Shown: piece after piece, positions 13,343 through 22,877 of the stretch
Position numbering within the stretch: position 1 is the first letter of the stretch
How the letters are laid out: every line of letters starts with the position of its first letter
NCBI RefSeq assembly: GCF_002632725.1
Contig: NZ_NJAI01000005.1
Location: forward strand, 175,805 to 214,940
Direction of reading: 5' to 3'
From: Xenorhabdus hominickii
Lineage (GTDB): Bacteria > Pseudomonadota > Gammaproteobacteria > Enterobacterales > Enterobacteriaceae
DNA: 39,136 nucleotides
Notes under the pieces: model-generated
What the model was told of the DNA's origin: nothing
Database searches by the model: none
What the model saw: only the letters and a program-made list of their open reading frames with translations
Position numbers and translations under genes: made by a program

Positions 13343-13840
13343 CTAGTGTTCGCCATTTACTTGTTCAGCGGATTTCTTTTTCTGCTGTTCTGGTTTTGAC
13401 ATCGATGATTCTGAAATAATTTGCTCAGCGCTCGATTGCTCTGAGATCGACTGTTCTGAGATTGAGTGCTTCAGCTCCGACTTAGGTTCAAAAGAATGAA
13501 AATGTGTTTCATCCTCCTCAAGCTCCCTCATTTCATCGGGTTTAAGCTGATACGTATTTTTCAGCGATTCTGCCGTCTCTCTTAACACTTCCATGGATGC
13601 TTTCAACTCTGGAGACAGTGATTGCATATCGACTTTTTCTTCCATTTTTTTCAGGCTGTCCTGTAACTCTTTCAATTTCAATTCCTGAGAGAGTTCATTC
13701 TGGACATTAGCCGCCATTGCACGTAATACCCGTATCCATCCGACCACTGTTTTAACTGCAATAGGTAAACGTTCTGGCCCCAAAACGACCAAACCAATGA
13801 CCATCACCAGCAGCAACTCACTAAAACCAATGTCAAACAC
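13343..13840 (-). CDS. tatB: Sec-independent protein translocase TatB
   Basis: A 165-residue protein with the N-terminal [21 protein letters not shown] membrane helix ending in the conserved GPERLP hinge, followed by an amphipathic helix and a long acidic coil ([19 protein letters not shown]). The C-terminal third is low-complexity, with repeated ISEQS units ([20 protein letters not shown]). It pairs with TatC for signal recognition. It lies between tatA and tatC in one operon. Confidence 0.96.
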   Translation of the reverse strand: MFDIGFSELLLVMVIGLVVLGPERLPIAVKTVVGWIRVLRAMAANVQNELSQELKLKELQDSLKKMEEKVDMQSLSPELKASMEVLRETAESLKNTYQLKPDEMRELEEDETHFHSFEPKSELKHSISEQSISEQSSAEQIISESSMSKPEQQKKKSAEQVNGEH

Positions 13841-13849
13841 GGTTTATAC

Positions 13850-14104
13850 CTACTCTTTATTTTTGCTCTCAGATTTTTCAGACTGTACAACCGTCGACTT
13901 TTCAGCGAGACTTTTGGTTTCGAAATCGGCATCATGGCTTGTTTTTTCAGCCTGCTCCGGTTTCTCTTCATCATTCATTGCCTTTTTGAAGCCTTTGATA
14001 GATGCTCCCAAATCTGAACCCAAAGTACGAAGCTTATTCGTACCAAACAGCAGTACAACAATGACAGCAATAATGAGCAATTGCCAAATACTTATACCAC
14101 CCAT
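13850..14104 (-). CDS. tatA: Sec-independent protein translocase TatA
   Basis: An 84-residue protein: a short N-terminal helix ([20 protein letters not shown]), the [14 protein letters not shown] hinge, the amphipathic helix with conserved FKKAM, and an acidic Glu/Lys/Ser tail. TatA oligomerises to form the protein-conducting element of the Tat system. It lies first in tatABC, 9 nt before tatB, and downstream of ubiB as in E. coli. Confidence 0.96.
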   Translation of the reverse strand: MGGISIWQLLIIAVIVVLLFGTNKLRTLGSDLGASIKGFKKAMNDEEKPEQAEKTSHDADFETKSLAEKSTVVQSEKSESKNKE

Positions 14105-14259
14105 ACTGATCTACCTCTATTTATCGGAATGATTCACCGGAATATGACTAATGATTCCATTATAAACTACGAACTTTATGTCCGAAAATATAGCAATTAC
14201 GCCAAACAATTCAATAAAGCAATTCTTATTTACATTTAATCTTTATTGACTTTTAATCA

Positions 14260-15897
14260 TCACTGACACTTGCTTAAGTTACACCAACCCAATACCCACG
14301 ATACAATTCCGGCGCCCATCATTCCCCATGATAAATGTTTCTGCTCTATGACGAGAAGTAAACAGCCACAGATAAACAATGTTGCCCCCACTCCCAATAA
14401 GTAGAGTGACTTACGCTGTCTGATCTGCTGGTTTTTGAACTGCTGCGATATCTGATCAATGCTGGCCTGTAAACGACGGTGCTGTTGAAGTGTGCCATAC
14501 ACCAATTCAGGCAGTTCCGGCAATTTCTCCGCCCAATAAGGGGCCTTTTCTTTAAAGGCTCGTACAATCGCTGGTAGCCCAACCTGATCATGCAACCAAT
14601 CTTCCAGAAACGGTTTTGCTGTTTTCCATAAGTCAAGTTGAGGATAAAGTTGACGCCCTAAACCTTCGACGTACAGTAACGTCTTTTGCAACAGAACCAA
14701 CTGAGGTTGAACAGCCATATTAAAACGACGAGCTGTATTGAAAAGATTCAACAGAACATGCCCAAAGGAAATTTCTGCTAGTGGCTTTTCAAAAATCGGT
14801 TCACAAACGGTACGAATAGCAAACTCAAAATCTTCCACATTGGTATCGGCAGGAATCCAACCAGAGTCAACATGCAACTCAGCGACTCGGCGGTAATCGC
14901 GGTTGAAAAAAGCAATAAAATTTTCAGCCAAATAGCGTTTATCGTCTTTATTCAATGAGCCAACAATACCGTAATCGATACCAATATAGGTTGGATCTTC
15001 CGGCTTTTCATGACTCACAAAGATATTGCCGGGATGCATGTCCGCATGGAAAAAACTGTCACGGAATACTTGAGTGAAGAATACCTGAACACCACGCTCA
15101 GCCAACAGTTTCATATTGGTATTCTGAGCTTCCAAAGCTGCCACGTCAGACACAGGAATTCCATAAATGCGCTCCATAACCAATACGTCCTCCCGACAAT
15201 AATCGGAATAAACTTCTGGTACATAAAGGATCGAACTATCTTCAAAATTCCGGCGCAATTGAATCGCATTTGCGGCTTCACGCAACAAATTTAGTTCATC
15301 AAGTAATGTCTTCTCGTATTCGCGCACAACCTCACGTGGACGAAGACGACGACCATCAGGTAACAAAGGCACGAAATTCGCTAAACGATACATTAAGCGT
15401 ATATCAGCTTTGATAACAGGCAGAATATCAGGACGGATCACCTTCAGGACAACGGCTTTACCATTCTCTTTCAGACGGGCGGTATGTACCTGAGCAATGG
15501 ATGCTGAAGCCAGTGGCTGTGGATCAAAATTCTCAAACCATGTTTCCAGTGGTCCCTCCAATGCGGTTTCAATCGATTTCCGCGCCACGGCACCATCAAA
15601 AGAAACAACCCGATCTTGCAGCATTGAAAGTTGATCAGCAACCGCTGTAGGAAACAAATCGCGACGGGTAGAGAGCATCTGGCCAAATTTAATCCAAACA
15701 GGCCCAAGTTCTTGCAGCGCCAAACGCAGACGTTCACCAAGTGGTTTATCTTTGTGTCGATTGCGTATCCAAAAGAGAAAATAACGCCCAAAACGCAACG
15801 GCCATGTCAGACGAATATTAGGGATCAATTCATCTAATCCATAGGAAAGAAAGACTCTGATGATAAAATAAAGTCTTTTGATTTCACTAGGTGTCAT
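14260..15897 (-). CDS. ubiB: Ubiquinone biosynthesis kinase-like protein UbiB
   Basis: Starting at ATG 15897 gives 545 residues beginning [20 protein letters not shown], matching E. coli UbiB (546), with a strong GGAGGAG site. An in-frame upstream start would add 20 residues without support. Family motifs are present: [14 protein letters not shown] (KxGQ) near 80, the Ala-rich loop [13 protein letters not shown] near 125, [11 protein letters not shown] and GIDYGIVG for the kinase-like core, and two C-terminal membrane helices. UbiB is an ABC1/ADCK ATPase needed for ubiquinone synthesis. Its start overlaps the end of ubiJ by 11 nt. Confidence 0.96.
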   Translation of the reverse strand: MTPSEIKRLYFIIRVFLSYGLDELIPNIRLTWPLRFGRYFLFWIRNRHKDKPLGERLRLALQELGPVWIKFGQMLSTRRDLFPTAVADQLSMLQDRVVSFDGAVARKSIETALEGPLETWFENFDPQPLASASIAQVHTARLKENGKAVVLKVIRPDILPVIKADIRLMYRLANFVPLLPDGRRLRPREVVREYEKTLLDELNLLREAANAIQLRRNFEDSSILYVPEVYSDYCREDVLVMERIYGIPVSDVAALEAQNTNMKLLAERGVQVFFTQVFRDSFFHADMHPGNIFVSHEKPEDPTYIGIDYGIVGSLNKDDKRYLAENFIAFFNRDYRRVAELHVDSGWIPADTNVEDFEFAIRTVCEPIFEKPLAEISFGHVLLNLFNTARRFNMAVQPQLVLLQKTLLYVEGLGRQLYPQLDLWKTAKPFLEDWLHDQVGLPAIVRAFKEKAPYWAEKLPELPELVYGTLQQHRRLQASIDQISQQFKNQQIRQRKSLYLLGVGATLFICGCLLLVIEQKHLSWGMMGAGIVSWVLGWCNLSKCQ

Positions 15898-16582
15898 GTT
15901 TCTCCTCCAGCGCCGCCAACCGTTTTTCCATTTGAGCCATTTCATTGGCAACAACATCGACTTCTTCGCTGAAGTGAGCTACTTCCAGCGCGCTGGGAGT
16001 CATTCTCCACTCTTCCGTCAATGATTCGATGAAGTAAGTTTTCTTTTTTGCAATAGTATTGCTGGCAAATTTAATGCCTTTCTTCATCACTTGACTAACA
16101 CCTTCTGCCACAATATCACCGAGATAAGGGGAAAGGTAATGAGCAAGATCCCACTCCAACATATCCAACAAGGCTGACCATTGCTGAATAACCTGCATAT
16201 CCCCCTCAATGACAATTTCACCGCTGTTAATCAACGTTGAAAGACACTGACGATCCCGTAATTTGAGTAATGCGGGTATTGTCGTTTTCATTGAGCAGTC
16301 CGCAGGTTCTGACCATTGACTCAAAACATCAACTTGCTTTTCACTGAATATCAGTACCAGCGGTGTTTCTATTTCTTTTAATTTAATGGACAGTATTTTT
16401 CCCGCTAGCCTTAAACGGGCTGGCTTCAACATCGCTTCACGATACAAAAGGTGATTAAGCGTTGTTTCCAGAAAAGCAGTTATTACTGGAAACAGCACCT
16501 TGTAATTCAATTCTGTGTAATTCAATTCCGTAGAATTTAACACTACAGAATTCACGTTATGGCTTGATGAGGGTGTTTCCAT
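15887..16582 (-). CDS. ubiJ: Ubiquinone biosynthesis accessory factor UbiJ
   Basis: From ATG 16582 the product is 231 residues, about 30 longer than E. coli UbiJ (201). The family body begins around [21 protein letters not shown]. It includes the SCP2-like lipid-binding domain ([31 protein letters not shown]) and the C-terminal helix [15 protein letters not shown]. UbiJ binds ubiquinone intermediates and organises the Ubi complex. The extra N-terminal part contains a TELNY tandem repeat from a 15-bp DNA duplication. The ATG is one base after the ubiE stop. The true start could lie further in. Confidence 0.9.
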   Translation of the reverse strand: METPSSSHNVNSVVLNSTELNYTELNYKVLFPVITAFLETTLNHLLYREAMLKPARLRLAGKILSIKLKEIETPLVLIFSEKQVDVLSQWSEPADCSMKTTIPALLKLRDRQCLSTLINSGEIVIEGDMQVIQQWSALLDMLEWDLAHYLSPYLGDIVAEGVSQVMKKGIKFASNTIAKKKTYFIESLTEEWRMTPSALEVAHFSEEVDVVANEMAQMEKRLAALEEKHDT

Positions 16583-16583
16583 T

Positions 16584-17339
16584 TCAGAATTTGAACCCTT
16601 TATGCAGTGCAACGATCCCCCCGGTCATATTGGTATAAGAAACTTGGTCAAAGCCAGCTTCTTCCATCATACCTTTTAAGGTTTCCTGATCAGGGTGCAT
16701 ACGGATAGATTCGGTTAGGTAACGGTAACTCTCCGCATCCTTAACAACCATCTGCCCAATTCGAGGTAAAATATGGAATGAATAAGCATCATAAACCTTG
16801 CTCAATGGAGCCAATACAGGTTTAGAGAATTCCAGCACCAATAAGCGTCCCCCCGGCTTAAGCACCCGACACATGGAACGCAGCGCTTTTTCTTTATCCG
16901 TGACATTACGTAAACCGAAAGAAATAGTGATGCAGTCAAAATGGTTGTCAGGGAAAGGCAGTTCTTCAGCATTAGCCTGAACATAACTGACATTACCTAC
17001 GATGCCGATATCACGTAATTTTTCACGTCCGACTTTCAGCATCGAATCATTGATATCCGCTAGGACTACCTGACCTTTTTCTCCCACAATACGTGAGAAC
17101 TTAGCCGTCAGATCACCAGTTCCGCCGGCAAGATCAAGCACCTTATGACCACGGCGGACACCACTTGATTCAATAGTAAAACGCTTCCAGATACGATGAA
17201 CACCAAATGACATCAAATCATTCATCAGGTCATATTTTGAGGCTACAGAATGAAACACCTCTGCGACCATATCTTTTTTTTCTTCTTTGGCTACGGTGCG
17301 AAAACCAAAATCAGTGGTTTCTTTCGATTGATCTGCCAT
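16584..17339 (-). CDS. ubiE: Ubiquinone/menaquinone C-methyltransferase
   Basis: ATG 17339 gives 251 residues, the E. coli UbiE length, beginning [13 protein letters not shown]. An upstream TTG in frame is unlikely. Class I SAM-methyltransferase motifs are [16 protein letters not shown] (motif I), [22 protein letters not shown] and [15 protein letters not shown]. It methylates the quinone ring in both ubiquinone and menaquinone synthesis. It is first in the ubiE-ubiJ-ubiB cluster, whose genes overlap or nearly touch. Confidence 0.97.
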   Translation of the reverse strand: MADQSKETTDFGFRTVAKEEKKDMVAEVFHSVASKYDLMNDLMSFGVHRIWKRFTIESSGVRRGHKVLDLAGGTGDLTAKFSRIVGEKGQVVLADINDSMLKVGREKLRDIGIVGNVSYVQANAEELPFPDNHFDCITISFGLRNVTDKEKALRSMCRVLKPGGRLLVLEFSKPVLAPLSKVYDAYSFHILPRIGQMVVKDAESYRYLTESIRMHPDQETLKGMMEEAGFDQVSYTNMTGGIVALHKGFKF

Positions 17340-17413
17340 GTGACTTGTCCGTTTTTTATTCAAAAAATTTATAACAAGTGTACCAGCCTTTCCGACAAAA
17401 CCCTATCCAGACT

Positions 17414-18769
17414 TCACTCATTAACCTGTAGCGATTGGCAAGATTTATCAATCAATTCTGGATCAATAGGGCGTTTCACATCTACACCTAAATTGCGAAA
17501 TCCTTCGGCCTGACTGATCAGGTTGCCTCGCCCATCCACCAGCTTTTTCATGGCTAAATCGTAACTTGCCTGTGCTTTGTTGAGGCTTTGCCCCAATCCT
17601 TGCATATCATCCACAAACAGCCGCATTTTGTCGTACATCTTTGCTGCTTTATCGGCAATTAACCGGGCATTTTGGCTTTGATATTCATAACGCCAAAGGT
17701 TATTGATAGTACGTACAGCAACCAGCAATGTGGATGGACTGACCAACATAATATTATGTTTCAAGGCTTCATCAAGTAACTCAGGAGCCTGATTAAGTGC
17801 CACTAAATAAGCGGGTTCCACTGGGATAAACATCAAAACATAATCCAGTGACAGCATACCAGGTAATTGCTGGTAATCTTTCCGCCCCAGACCACGTATA
17901 TGCCCTTTTACCGAGTTAATATGCTCTTGTAATGCCTGTGCTTGTTGCTCTTCGTCATTACTGTTGAAATAACGTTCATAAGCAACCAAAGACATTTTGG
18001 CATCAATAATTACATCTTTTCCCTGTGGTAAATGCACAATCACATCAGGCTGAAAACGCTCACTATTTTCAGCTTTAATATTGACCTGCGTATCAAACTC
18101 ATAGCCTTCACGTAGGCCGGAAGCCTCCAGAACACGCGTTAATACCATCTCTCCCCAATTACCCTGCATTTTATTATCTCCTTTCAGGGCTTTAGTAAGA
18201 TTAATTGCTTCTTTTGCCATCTGTACATTAAGTTGCTGAAGATTACGAATTTCATAGGTTAGAGTGTGGCGTTCACGAGCTTCTTGACCAAAACTGTCTT
18301 GTACCTGACGACGGAACCCTTCAAGTTGTTCACGAAATGGCATCAAAATATTATTGATATTTTGGCGACTATATTCGTCAGTACGAAGCCGATTTTGCTC
18401 AAAAATACGGTTGGCGAGATTTTCAAATTGGGTATTTAAGCGCTGTTCACTGTTAATCAGCAAACGTTGTTTTTCCTCAGCGGTCAGTCTGCTTTCTTCA
18501 AGCCGAGTGCTCAATTCTCGCAATTCGACTTCCTGCACACTATTAATTTCTCGCTGGGCCAATAATTCTTGGTTTAGTTGTTCACATTCAGTACGCCAAT
18601 AGTGAGATTGTTCCAGTTTTTCATGGCTGACGGCCAATTGACTATGTAATTCACGCAGATCCTGCTCTTTTTGTTGGAGCCGCTGATGAATGGAAAGCCA
18701 AACGAAGAGCCCTCCGCCCAGCAATCCACTTAAACCACCAATCAGCATATATAACCACTGGATATCCAC
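17414..18769 (-). CDS. rmuC: DNA recombination protein RmuC
   Basis: A 451-residue protein (E. coli 475) with a GTG start preceded by AGGGTG. It has one N-terminal membrane helix (YMLIGGLSGLLGGGLFVWL), a long coiled coil (residues about 30-180), and the RmuC nuclease-like domain with LKGDNKMQGNWGEMVLTRVLE, VIIDAKMSLVAYERYF and LDYVLMFIPVEPAYL. RmuC limits recombination at inverted repeats in E. coli. It lies upstream of ubiE as in E. coli, but the next gene leftward in transcription differs. Confidence 0.95.
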   Translation of the reverse strand: MDIQWLYMLIGGLSGLLGGGLFVWLSIHQRLQQKEQDLRELHSQLAVSHEKLEQSHYWRTECEQLNQELLAQREINSVQEVELRELSTRLEESRLTAEEKQRLLINSEQRLNTQFENLANRIFEQNRLRTDEYSRQNINNILMPFREQLEGFRRQVQDSFGQEARERHTLTYEIRNLQQLNVQMAKEAINLTKALKGDNKMQGNWGEMVLTRVLEASGLREGYEFDTQVNIKAENSERFQPDVIVHLPQGKDVIIDAKMSLVAYERYFNSNDEEQQAQALQEHINSVKGHIRGLGRKDYQQLPGMLSLDYVLMFIPVEPAYLVALNQAPELLDEALKHNIMLVSPSTLLVAVRTINNLWRYEYQSQNARLIADKAAKMYDKMRLFVDDMQGLGQSLNKAQASYDLAMKKLVDGRGNLISQAEGFRNLGVDVKRPIDPELIDKSCQSLQVNE

Positions 18770-18916
18770 CTATACACCCTCGCTTACTTCATTGTCGCTG
18801 ACTTTCATTCCGGTTAATTGTTCCGGTTCATGATGTCTCAATGTAAGTTAAATAGATGCTGTATAGATGTCCAGATTATTTAATGAGTTTCTTTCAGTTT
18901 GCAAAGCGGCTCGCAA

Positions 18917-19447
18917 TTACCCCATCCATTCTGCTAACCAGTGCAGACCAAAAGCGCCCGGAGCCAAAATACCGAATGCCCAGAGCAATGCAGAAGCTAA
19001 GTTGGCGAGCTGAAAATAACGCTTCGGCATAGCGCAAATTCCAGCCACCAGCGGCACAACAGCCCTAAATGGGCCAAAAAATCGCCCAATGAAAACACCC
19101 CATACTCCCCAGCGTTCGAAGAATCGATGACCACGAACCAATGTTTGTGGATGACGAGAAAGCGGCCACATCTTGCCAACATTTTCTTTGTAGTGGGAAC
19201 CAAACCAATAAGAGAACCAATCTCCAAAAAAAGCGCCAGCTGCTGCGGCTATCCATATTGGCCAGAAATTCAATCCACTTTCACCAATCAATGCTCCTAG
19301 CCCCAATAAAATTATCGTCGCTGGCAATAATAGAGATATAAATGCTAGAGATTCGCCAAATGCTAGCAGAAAAATAATGGGGATTGCCCAAGCTTCATGG
19401 GCTTTTACAAAGTCTGTGACCAATTCGATGATTTCATGCAGGTTCAC
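18917..19447 (-). CDS. DedA family membrane protein
   Basis: A 176-residue inner-membrane protein with a GTG start (AGGAAAG site 9 nt before). The DedA signature is complete: FLLAFGESLAFISLLLPAT near residue 26, GAFFGDWFSYWFG near 72 with the membrane-embedded acidic residue, and GRFFGPFRAVVPLVAG near 120 with the essential arginines. DedA proteins are undecaprenyl-phosphate or phosphatidylethanolamine flippases supported by proton motive force. It is short for the family but has both motifs. It is not next to rmuC in E. coli, so it is lineage-specific here. The exact paralogue is unassigned. Confidence 0.88.
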   Translation of the reverse strand: MNLHEIIELVTDFVKAHEAWAIPIIFLLAFGESLAFISLLLPATIILLGLGALIGESGLNFWPIWIAAAAGAFFGDWFSYWFGSHYKENVGKMWPLSRHPQTLVRGHRFFERWGVWGVFIGRFFGPFRAVVPLVAGICAMPKRYFQLANLASALLWAFGILAPGAFGLHWLAEWMG

Positions 19448-19523
19448 ATTAGTCTTTCCTGTGTTAATCAGTACGTATCATAGGTTAGCATCAGGGACAT
19501 AAATCAATGCTAACCTAATATTT

Positions 19524-20306
19524 TTACTCAAGAAAATAATCTTGTAATTTTTCACGCGCGACAATATTGAGCCCGATATCTTTTTCCAGCCATATATCCA
19601 CGCTACCGTAATGCTGGTTAATGCTATTTAGTGCAGTCAGTAAGAATTCTTCTCTGACGGAATAAACATAAGCAAATTGTTCAACCACTCTTTCATTCAT
19701 CACTTTTGCGTGTTCATTCAACAAATAATCTCGGTACGGGGCCAACGTAATATTGGTCAATAAATAGTCTTCCATTACCATATCCAAATCAGCACCTAAT
19801 GCCAGCAAAACCAGAGCAGAACCAACTCCCGTTCTGTCTTTACCGACCGCACAGTGTTGTACAATTCCACCTTTCTCTGGTTGCAGCAATAACGTAGCCA
19901 GAGTCTTATAAGCTGGGTTGTTTATGGGTAACAACTCGTATAGACGTGACATAAATACTTTTGCATCAAATTGCTCCAGTATTTCTTTATCTAACTTATC
20001 CAGATTGGCATCCACTTCTTTGGAAAGCGGGTTTGCTGGAGCATGATGATAATGCGCCCCGTGCCATATCTGATCTGGTTTATCTATTATTTCGCTATTA
20101 TCACGGTAATCGATAATCTGGAATAGATTTTGGTCGACCAAAAAAGATTGATCATTTTCTGTCAATCTGTCCAATGATCCGGAACGAAATAGCAACCCTG
20201 ATTTGATCTTAGCCCCATTATTAAGTGTTTTATTACCTAAATCACGAAAGTTAATGCCGCCATTCAAAGGAAGTAGTGAAGGATGAGATAGTAATGTTGT
20301 GGTCAT
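19524..20306 (-). CDS. Tyrosine phosphatase family protein (Y_phosphatase3)
   Basis: From ATG 20306 the protein has 260 residues beginning MTTTLLSHPSLLPLNGGIN; a longer frame would add 31 residues of AT-rich, poorly protein-like sequence. The N-terminal LNGGINFRDLGN and LFRSGSLDRLTENDQ blocks and the P-loop HCAVGKDRTGVGSALVLLALG (C-X5-R, near residue 150) place it in the PF13350 protein tyrosine/serine phosphatase family. LIDYR-like FQIIDYRDN is present. Relatives act on phosphotyrosine or phosphoinositides. No signal peptide is seen. Substrate and role here are unknown. Confidence 0.87.
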   Translation of the reverse strand: MTTTLLSHPSLLPLNGGINFRDLGNKTLNNGAKIKSGLLFRSGSLDRLTENDQSFLVDQNLFQIIDYRDNSEIIDKPDQIWHGAHYHHAPANPLSKEVDANLDKLDKEILEQFDAKVFMSRLYELLPINNPAYKTLATLLLQPEKGGIVQHCAVGKDRTGVGSALVLLALGADLDMVMEDYLLTNITLAPYRDYLLNEHAKVMNERVVEQFAYVYSVREEFLLTALNSINQHYGSVDIWLEKDIGLNIVAREKLQDYFLE

Positions 20307-20390
20307 AGTCACTCTTGTTGTGATTGAAATATTATTAGCACAAAACGTTATGACATTATCAGATTTTAGAATGAAAGGAAGGAAAGATCG

Positions 20391-20422
20391 TGTAAACAAT
20401 AGAGCCAGAATACTCTGGCTCT
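20391..20422 (-). terminator. Terminator of udp
   Basis: On the minus strand AGAGCCAGA (20414-20422) pairs with TCTGGCTCT (20401-20409) through a 4-nt loop and is followed by ATTGTTTA. It is 12 nt after the udp stop. The U-tract is broken, so strength is uncertain. Confidence 0.65.
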
Positions 20423-20434
20423 TGGTGGAAGTTG

Positions 20435-21190
20435 TTATAGCAGTCGGCGGGCAGCTTCAACAACAATTCCTAACGCGTTGCTTTCTGTTTTCTTCAGCAG
20501 CTCAGTATCTGGAATTTCCTGTTGAGTACGGTTAACAATTACACCAGCTACCATGCCAGCACGCAATCCTTGGCTTGCACACATAGTCAACAAGGTTGCT
20601 GATTCCATCTCAAAGTTCATGACACCCATTTCCTGCCACTCTTTCATAGAGCCTTGGAAGCGACGAACAACACGACCTGAGTATGTATCGTAGCGTTCCT
20701 GGCCCGGATAAAAAGTATCGGAAGAGGCTGTCACACCGACGTGAGTAACAGAACCGGATGCCTTCGCTGCTGCATGCAATGCATTCGTACACTCAAAATC
20801 AGCCACTGCCGGGAACTCCATTGGCGCAAAATGCAAGCTGGCACCATCCAAACGAACGGCGGCTGTCGTAACCAGTATATCCCCTACATTAATATGAGGT
20901 TGGATCGCACCCGTCGTTCCAATACGCAAGAAGGTACGAATTCCCAATTGCGCCAGCTCTTCTACCGCAATCGACGTTGAGGGGCCACCAATACCTGTAG
21001 AGCTGACAATAACGGCTTTTCCATCAATTTCTGCGCGCCATGTTGTAAATTCGCGATGGGAAGCCAGATGTACTGGGTTATTCATCAATCTCGCGATTTT
21101 CTCAACACGGTTAGGATCGCCAGGAACGATCGCCAGAGTTGCGCCTTGCAGGTCGCTTTTGGTGATACCTAAATGAAATACATCAGACAT
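20435..21190 (-). CDS. udp: Uridine phosphorylase
   Basis: A 251-residue protein (E. coli 253). Motifs are [25 protein letters not shown] at the N-terminus, [18 protein letters not shown] (phosphate and ribose site) and [19 protein letters not shown] with the conserved nucleoside-binding Glu/Met/Glu. It cleaves uridine and deoxyuridine with phosphate for pyrimidine salvage. A GAGGAG site precedes the ATG. Two CRP boxes upstream predict catabolite control as in E. coli. Confidence 0.97.
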   Translation of the reverse strand: MSDVFHLGITKSDLQGATLAIVPGDPNRVEKIARLMNNPVHLASHREFTTWRAEIDGKAVIVSSTGIGGPSTSIAVEELAQLGIRTFLRIGTTGAIQPHINVGDILVTTAAVRLDGASLHFAPMEFPAVADFECTNALHAAAKASGSVTHVGVTASSDTFYPGQERYDTYSGRVVRRFQGSMKEWQEMGVMNFEMESATLLTMCASQGLRAGMVAGVIVNRTQQEIPDTELLKKTESNALGIVVEAARRLL

Positions 21191-21242
21191 ATCAAACTCC
21201 TCAACGGACGTGATTCAAAAATAAAAAAATGAATACCTAAGT

Positions 21243-21282
21243 TTAATAAATACTCTGACATTTTTTAGTGATTAAAATCACT
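21243..21282 (-). promoter_or_regulatory. udp promoter and proximal CRP box
   Basis: AGTGATTAAAATCACT (21267-21282) is a symmetric CRP-type site. On the minus strand TATTAA (21243-21248) is a plausible -10, placing the site near -41, the class II CRP position. There is no good -35, as expected for a CRP-dependent promoter. Confidence 0.75.
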
Positions 21283-21318
21283 CTTAATTAACCTAAAAAA
21301 GAAACACATACATATAAA

Positions 21319-21334
21319 TGTGATTTAAATCACA
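21319..21334 (-). promoter_or_regulatory. udp distal CRP box
   Basis: TGTGATTTAAATCACA is a perfect palindrome and an exact match to TGTGA-N6-TCACA. Its centre is 52 bp from that of the proximal site, the same spacing as between E. coli udp CRP1 (-41.5) and CRP2 (-93.5), where CytR binds between. A CytR role here is inferred. Confidence 0.9.
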
Positions 21335-21392
21335 ATAAAAAAGGGAAAGAATGTTGTGAGTATATAGCTGAAATGGAAACAATATTCGAAGG

Positions 21393-21465
21393 GTACTCAC
21401 AAAGCCCACAAACAAAAAGCTCCCTTTACTACACTATTACTATGCCTTTACTACACAGTGAGTAC
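21393..21465. repeat. Direct and inverted repeats in udp-gntP gap
   Basis: CCTTTACTACAC occurs at 21423-21434 and 21445-21456, a 22-bp unit repeated one and a half times. The pair is flanked by GTACTCAC (21393-21400) and GTGAGTAC (21458-21465). It lies upstream of udp and downstream of the permease stop. Whether it acts as a protein site or a weak terminator is not clear. Confidence 0.5.
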
Positions 21466-21486
21466 TACAGAGCGCAATTGCATCAC

Positions 21487-22866
21487 TTATATGATAAGGT
21501 TAAGAAGCAATATACCGCACAGCCCAATCGCCCAAGCGATTGTTGTAGGTATTGACCAGACAATAATTTGTTGCCTCGCGTCTTTTATCCCCATCATCCG
21601 GTTAACCACCCAGAAAAAACAATCGTTGAAATAACTGAAAAACAGTGTTCCCATCACCGCAGCCTGAGCTGCGACTAACATATTAATATCGGGTATATGC
21701 TTGATAACAGGAGCCGAAATTGAGGCTGCGGTAATCATTGCCACAGTGCCAGAACCTTGGATTATGCGTATTAGCGTTGCGATGGTAAATGGGATCAAGA
21801 CAGGTGTTATTGGCAAGCTAGCAACATATTCCGCCAATATCGTCCCTGTCGAACTTTCGTTTAATACGGCGCCTAATGCTCCACCAGCCCCTGATACCAA
21901 CAAAATAATGCCCACCGTTTGTAAGCCTGTCTCCAAATGTTCAATCACCTCATGTTTACTGACTTTTGGCATAAGTGTATAAACTGCCAACAAAACGCTG
22001 ATTGCCAGTGCGATAATGGGTGAGCCAAGGAAATTAATGGCCTGAAAATAGAAATAATGTTCCTTTCCGGCAAATGCATCAGTTTTCAATATCAATCCAC
22101 TAATGACATTAACGAAAATCAGAACAATAGGCACAACAATTGGCAGAAGAGAAAGAAACAGGCTCGGTAACGATTTATTAGATTTTTCTTCCATATAATG
22201 CTGATGAATTTGCTGCAAATTTTCTTGTGTCTCAGCAAATTGATATTCAGGATATTTAGTTCCCAACCATTTCGCATAATAGGTAATACCAACAACGCAT
22301 GGAATAGCCAGTATCATACCTACCAGCATCATTTTGCCTACACTTACCCCAAATATTCCGGCCACACCGAGCGGCCCTGGAGTTGGCGGAACAATATGGT
22401 GAGTGACGACCAACCCTCCTGCCAATGCGACTCCCAGCGTCAATACATTTCGTTTGCCTTTCTTTGCTAATGCTCTCACCAGCGGATAAAGGATCACGAA
22501 AGCCGAATTAACAAATATAGGGATACTGACAATATAACCGGTGATCGCCAACGCCCATTCTTCGCGCTTTTTACCTAACCATGTAATCAAACTATAGGCG
22601 ATCCGCTCAGTGGCACCAGAAACCTCCAATATCCTCCCCATCATGCTTCCCAATCCAATCACAATGCCAATATTGCCTAATGTCGAACCAAAACCTTTGC
22701 TGATCACCTCAACAACATTGCTTATAGTTAAACCACCAGAGATCCCAGCGATTATTGCAGCAATTAACATAGCAATCAGTACGTGAACACGAGTACGCAA
22801 TACCAAAAAAATCAGCGTAAATACCGCCACTCCCAATCCAATAATTGGAATGTAAAACTCCATCAT
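21487..22866 (-). CDS. GntP family permease, probable tetronate importer
   Basis: A 459-residue polytopic protein of the gluconate:H+ symporter family (E. coli GntP/YgbN type). Family blocks include GFGSTLGNIGIVIGLGSMMGRILEVSGA, HHIVPPTPGPLGVAGIFGV and IRIIQGSGTVAMITAASISAPV. The first two ATGs are adjacent; GAGG suits the second one base-pairing-wise, giving 458 residues. It is last in the denD-otnIK operon, 11 nt after denD, which suggests uptake of D-erythronate or a threonate. Substrate is inferred only from context. Confidence 0.88.
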   Translation of the reverse strand: MMEFYIPIIGLGVAVFTLIFLVLRTRVHVLIAMLIAAIIAGISGGLTISNVVEVISKGFGSTLGNIGIVIGLGSMMGRILEVSGATERIAYSLITWLGKKREEWALAITGYIVSIPIFVNSAFVILYPLVRALAKKGKRNVLTLGVALAGGLVVTHHIVPPTPGPLGVAGIFGVSVGKMMLVGMILAIPCVVGITYYAKWLGTKYPEYQFAETQENLQQIHQHYMEEKSNKSLPSLFLSLLPIVVPIVLIFVNVISGLILKTDAFAGKEHYFYFQAINFLGSPIIALAISVLLAVYTLMPKVSKHEVIEHLETGLQTVGIILLVSGAGGALGAVLNESSTGTILAEYVASLPITPVLIPFTIATLIRIIQGSGTVAMITAASISAPVIKHIPDINMLVAAQAAVMGTLFFSYFNDCFFWVVNRMMGIKDARQQIIVWSIPTTIAWAIGLCGILLLNLII

Positions 22867-22877
22867 AAAACCTCATT

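Noticed and set aside
16584..17363. Longer ubiE beginning at a TTG (MNKKRTSH)
   Set aside because: The ATG at 17339 gives the family length and N-terminus; the TTG extension lacks support.
21373..21555. 60-codon plus-strand frame beginning METIFEGYSQS between udp and the permease
   Set aside because: It runs through the direct repeats and into the antisense of the permease end; the upstream bases contain no Shine-Dalgarno and no family is recognisable.
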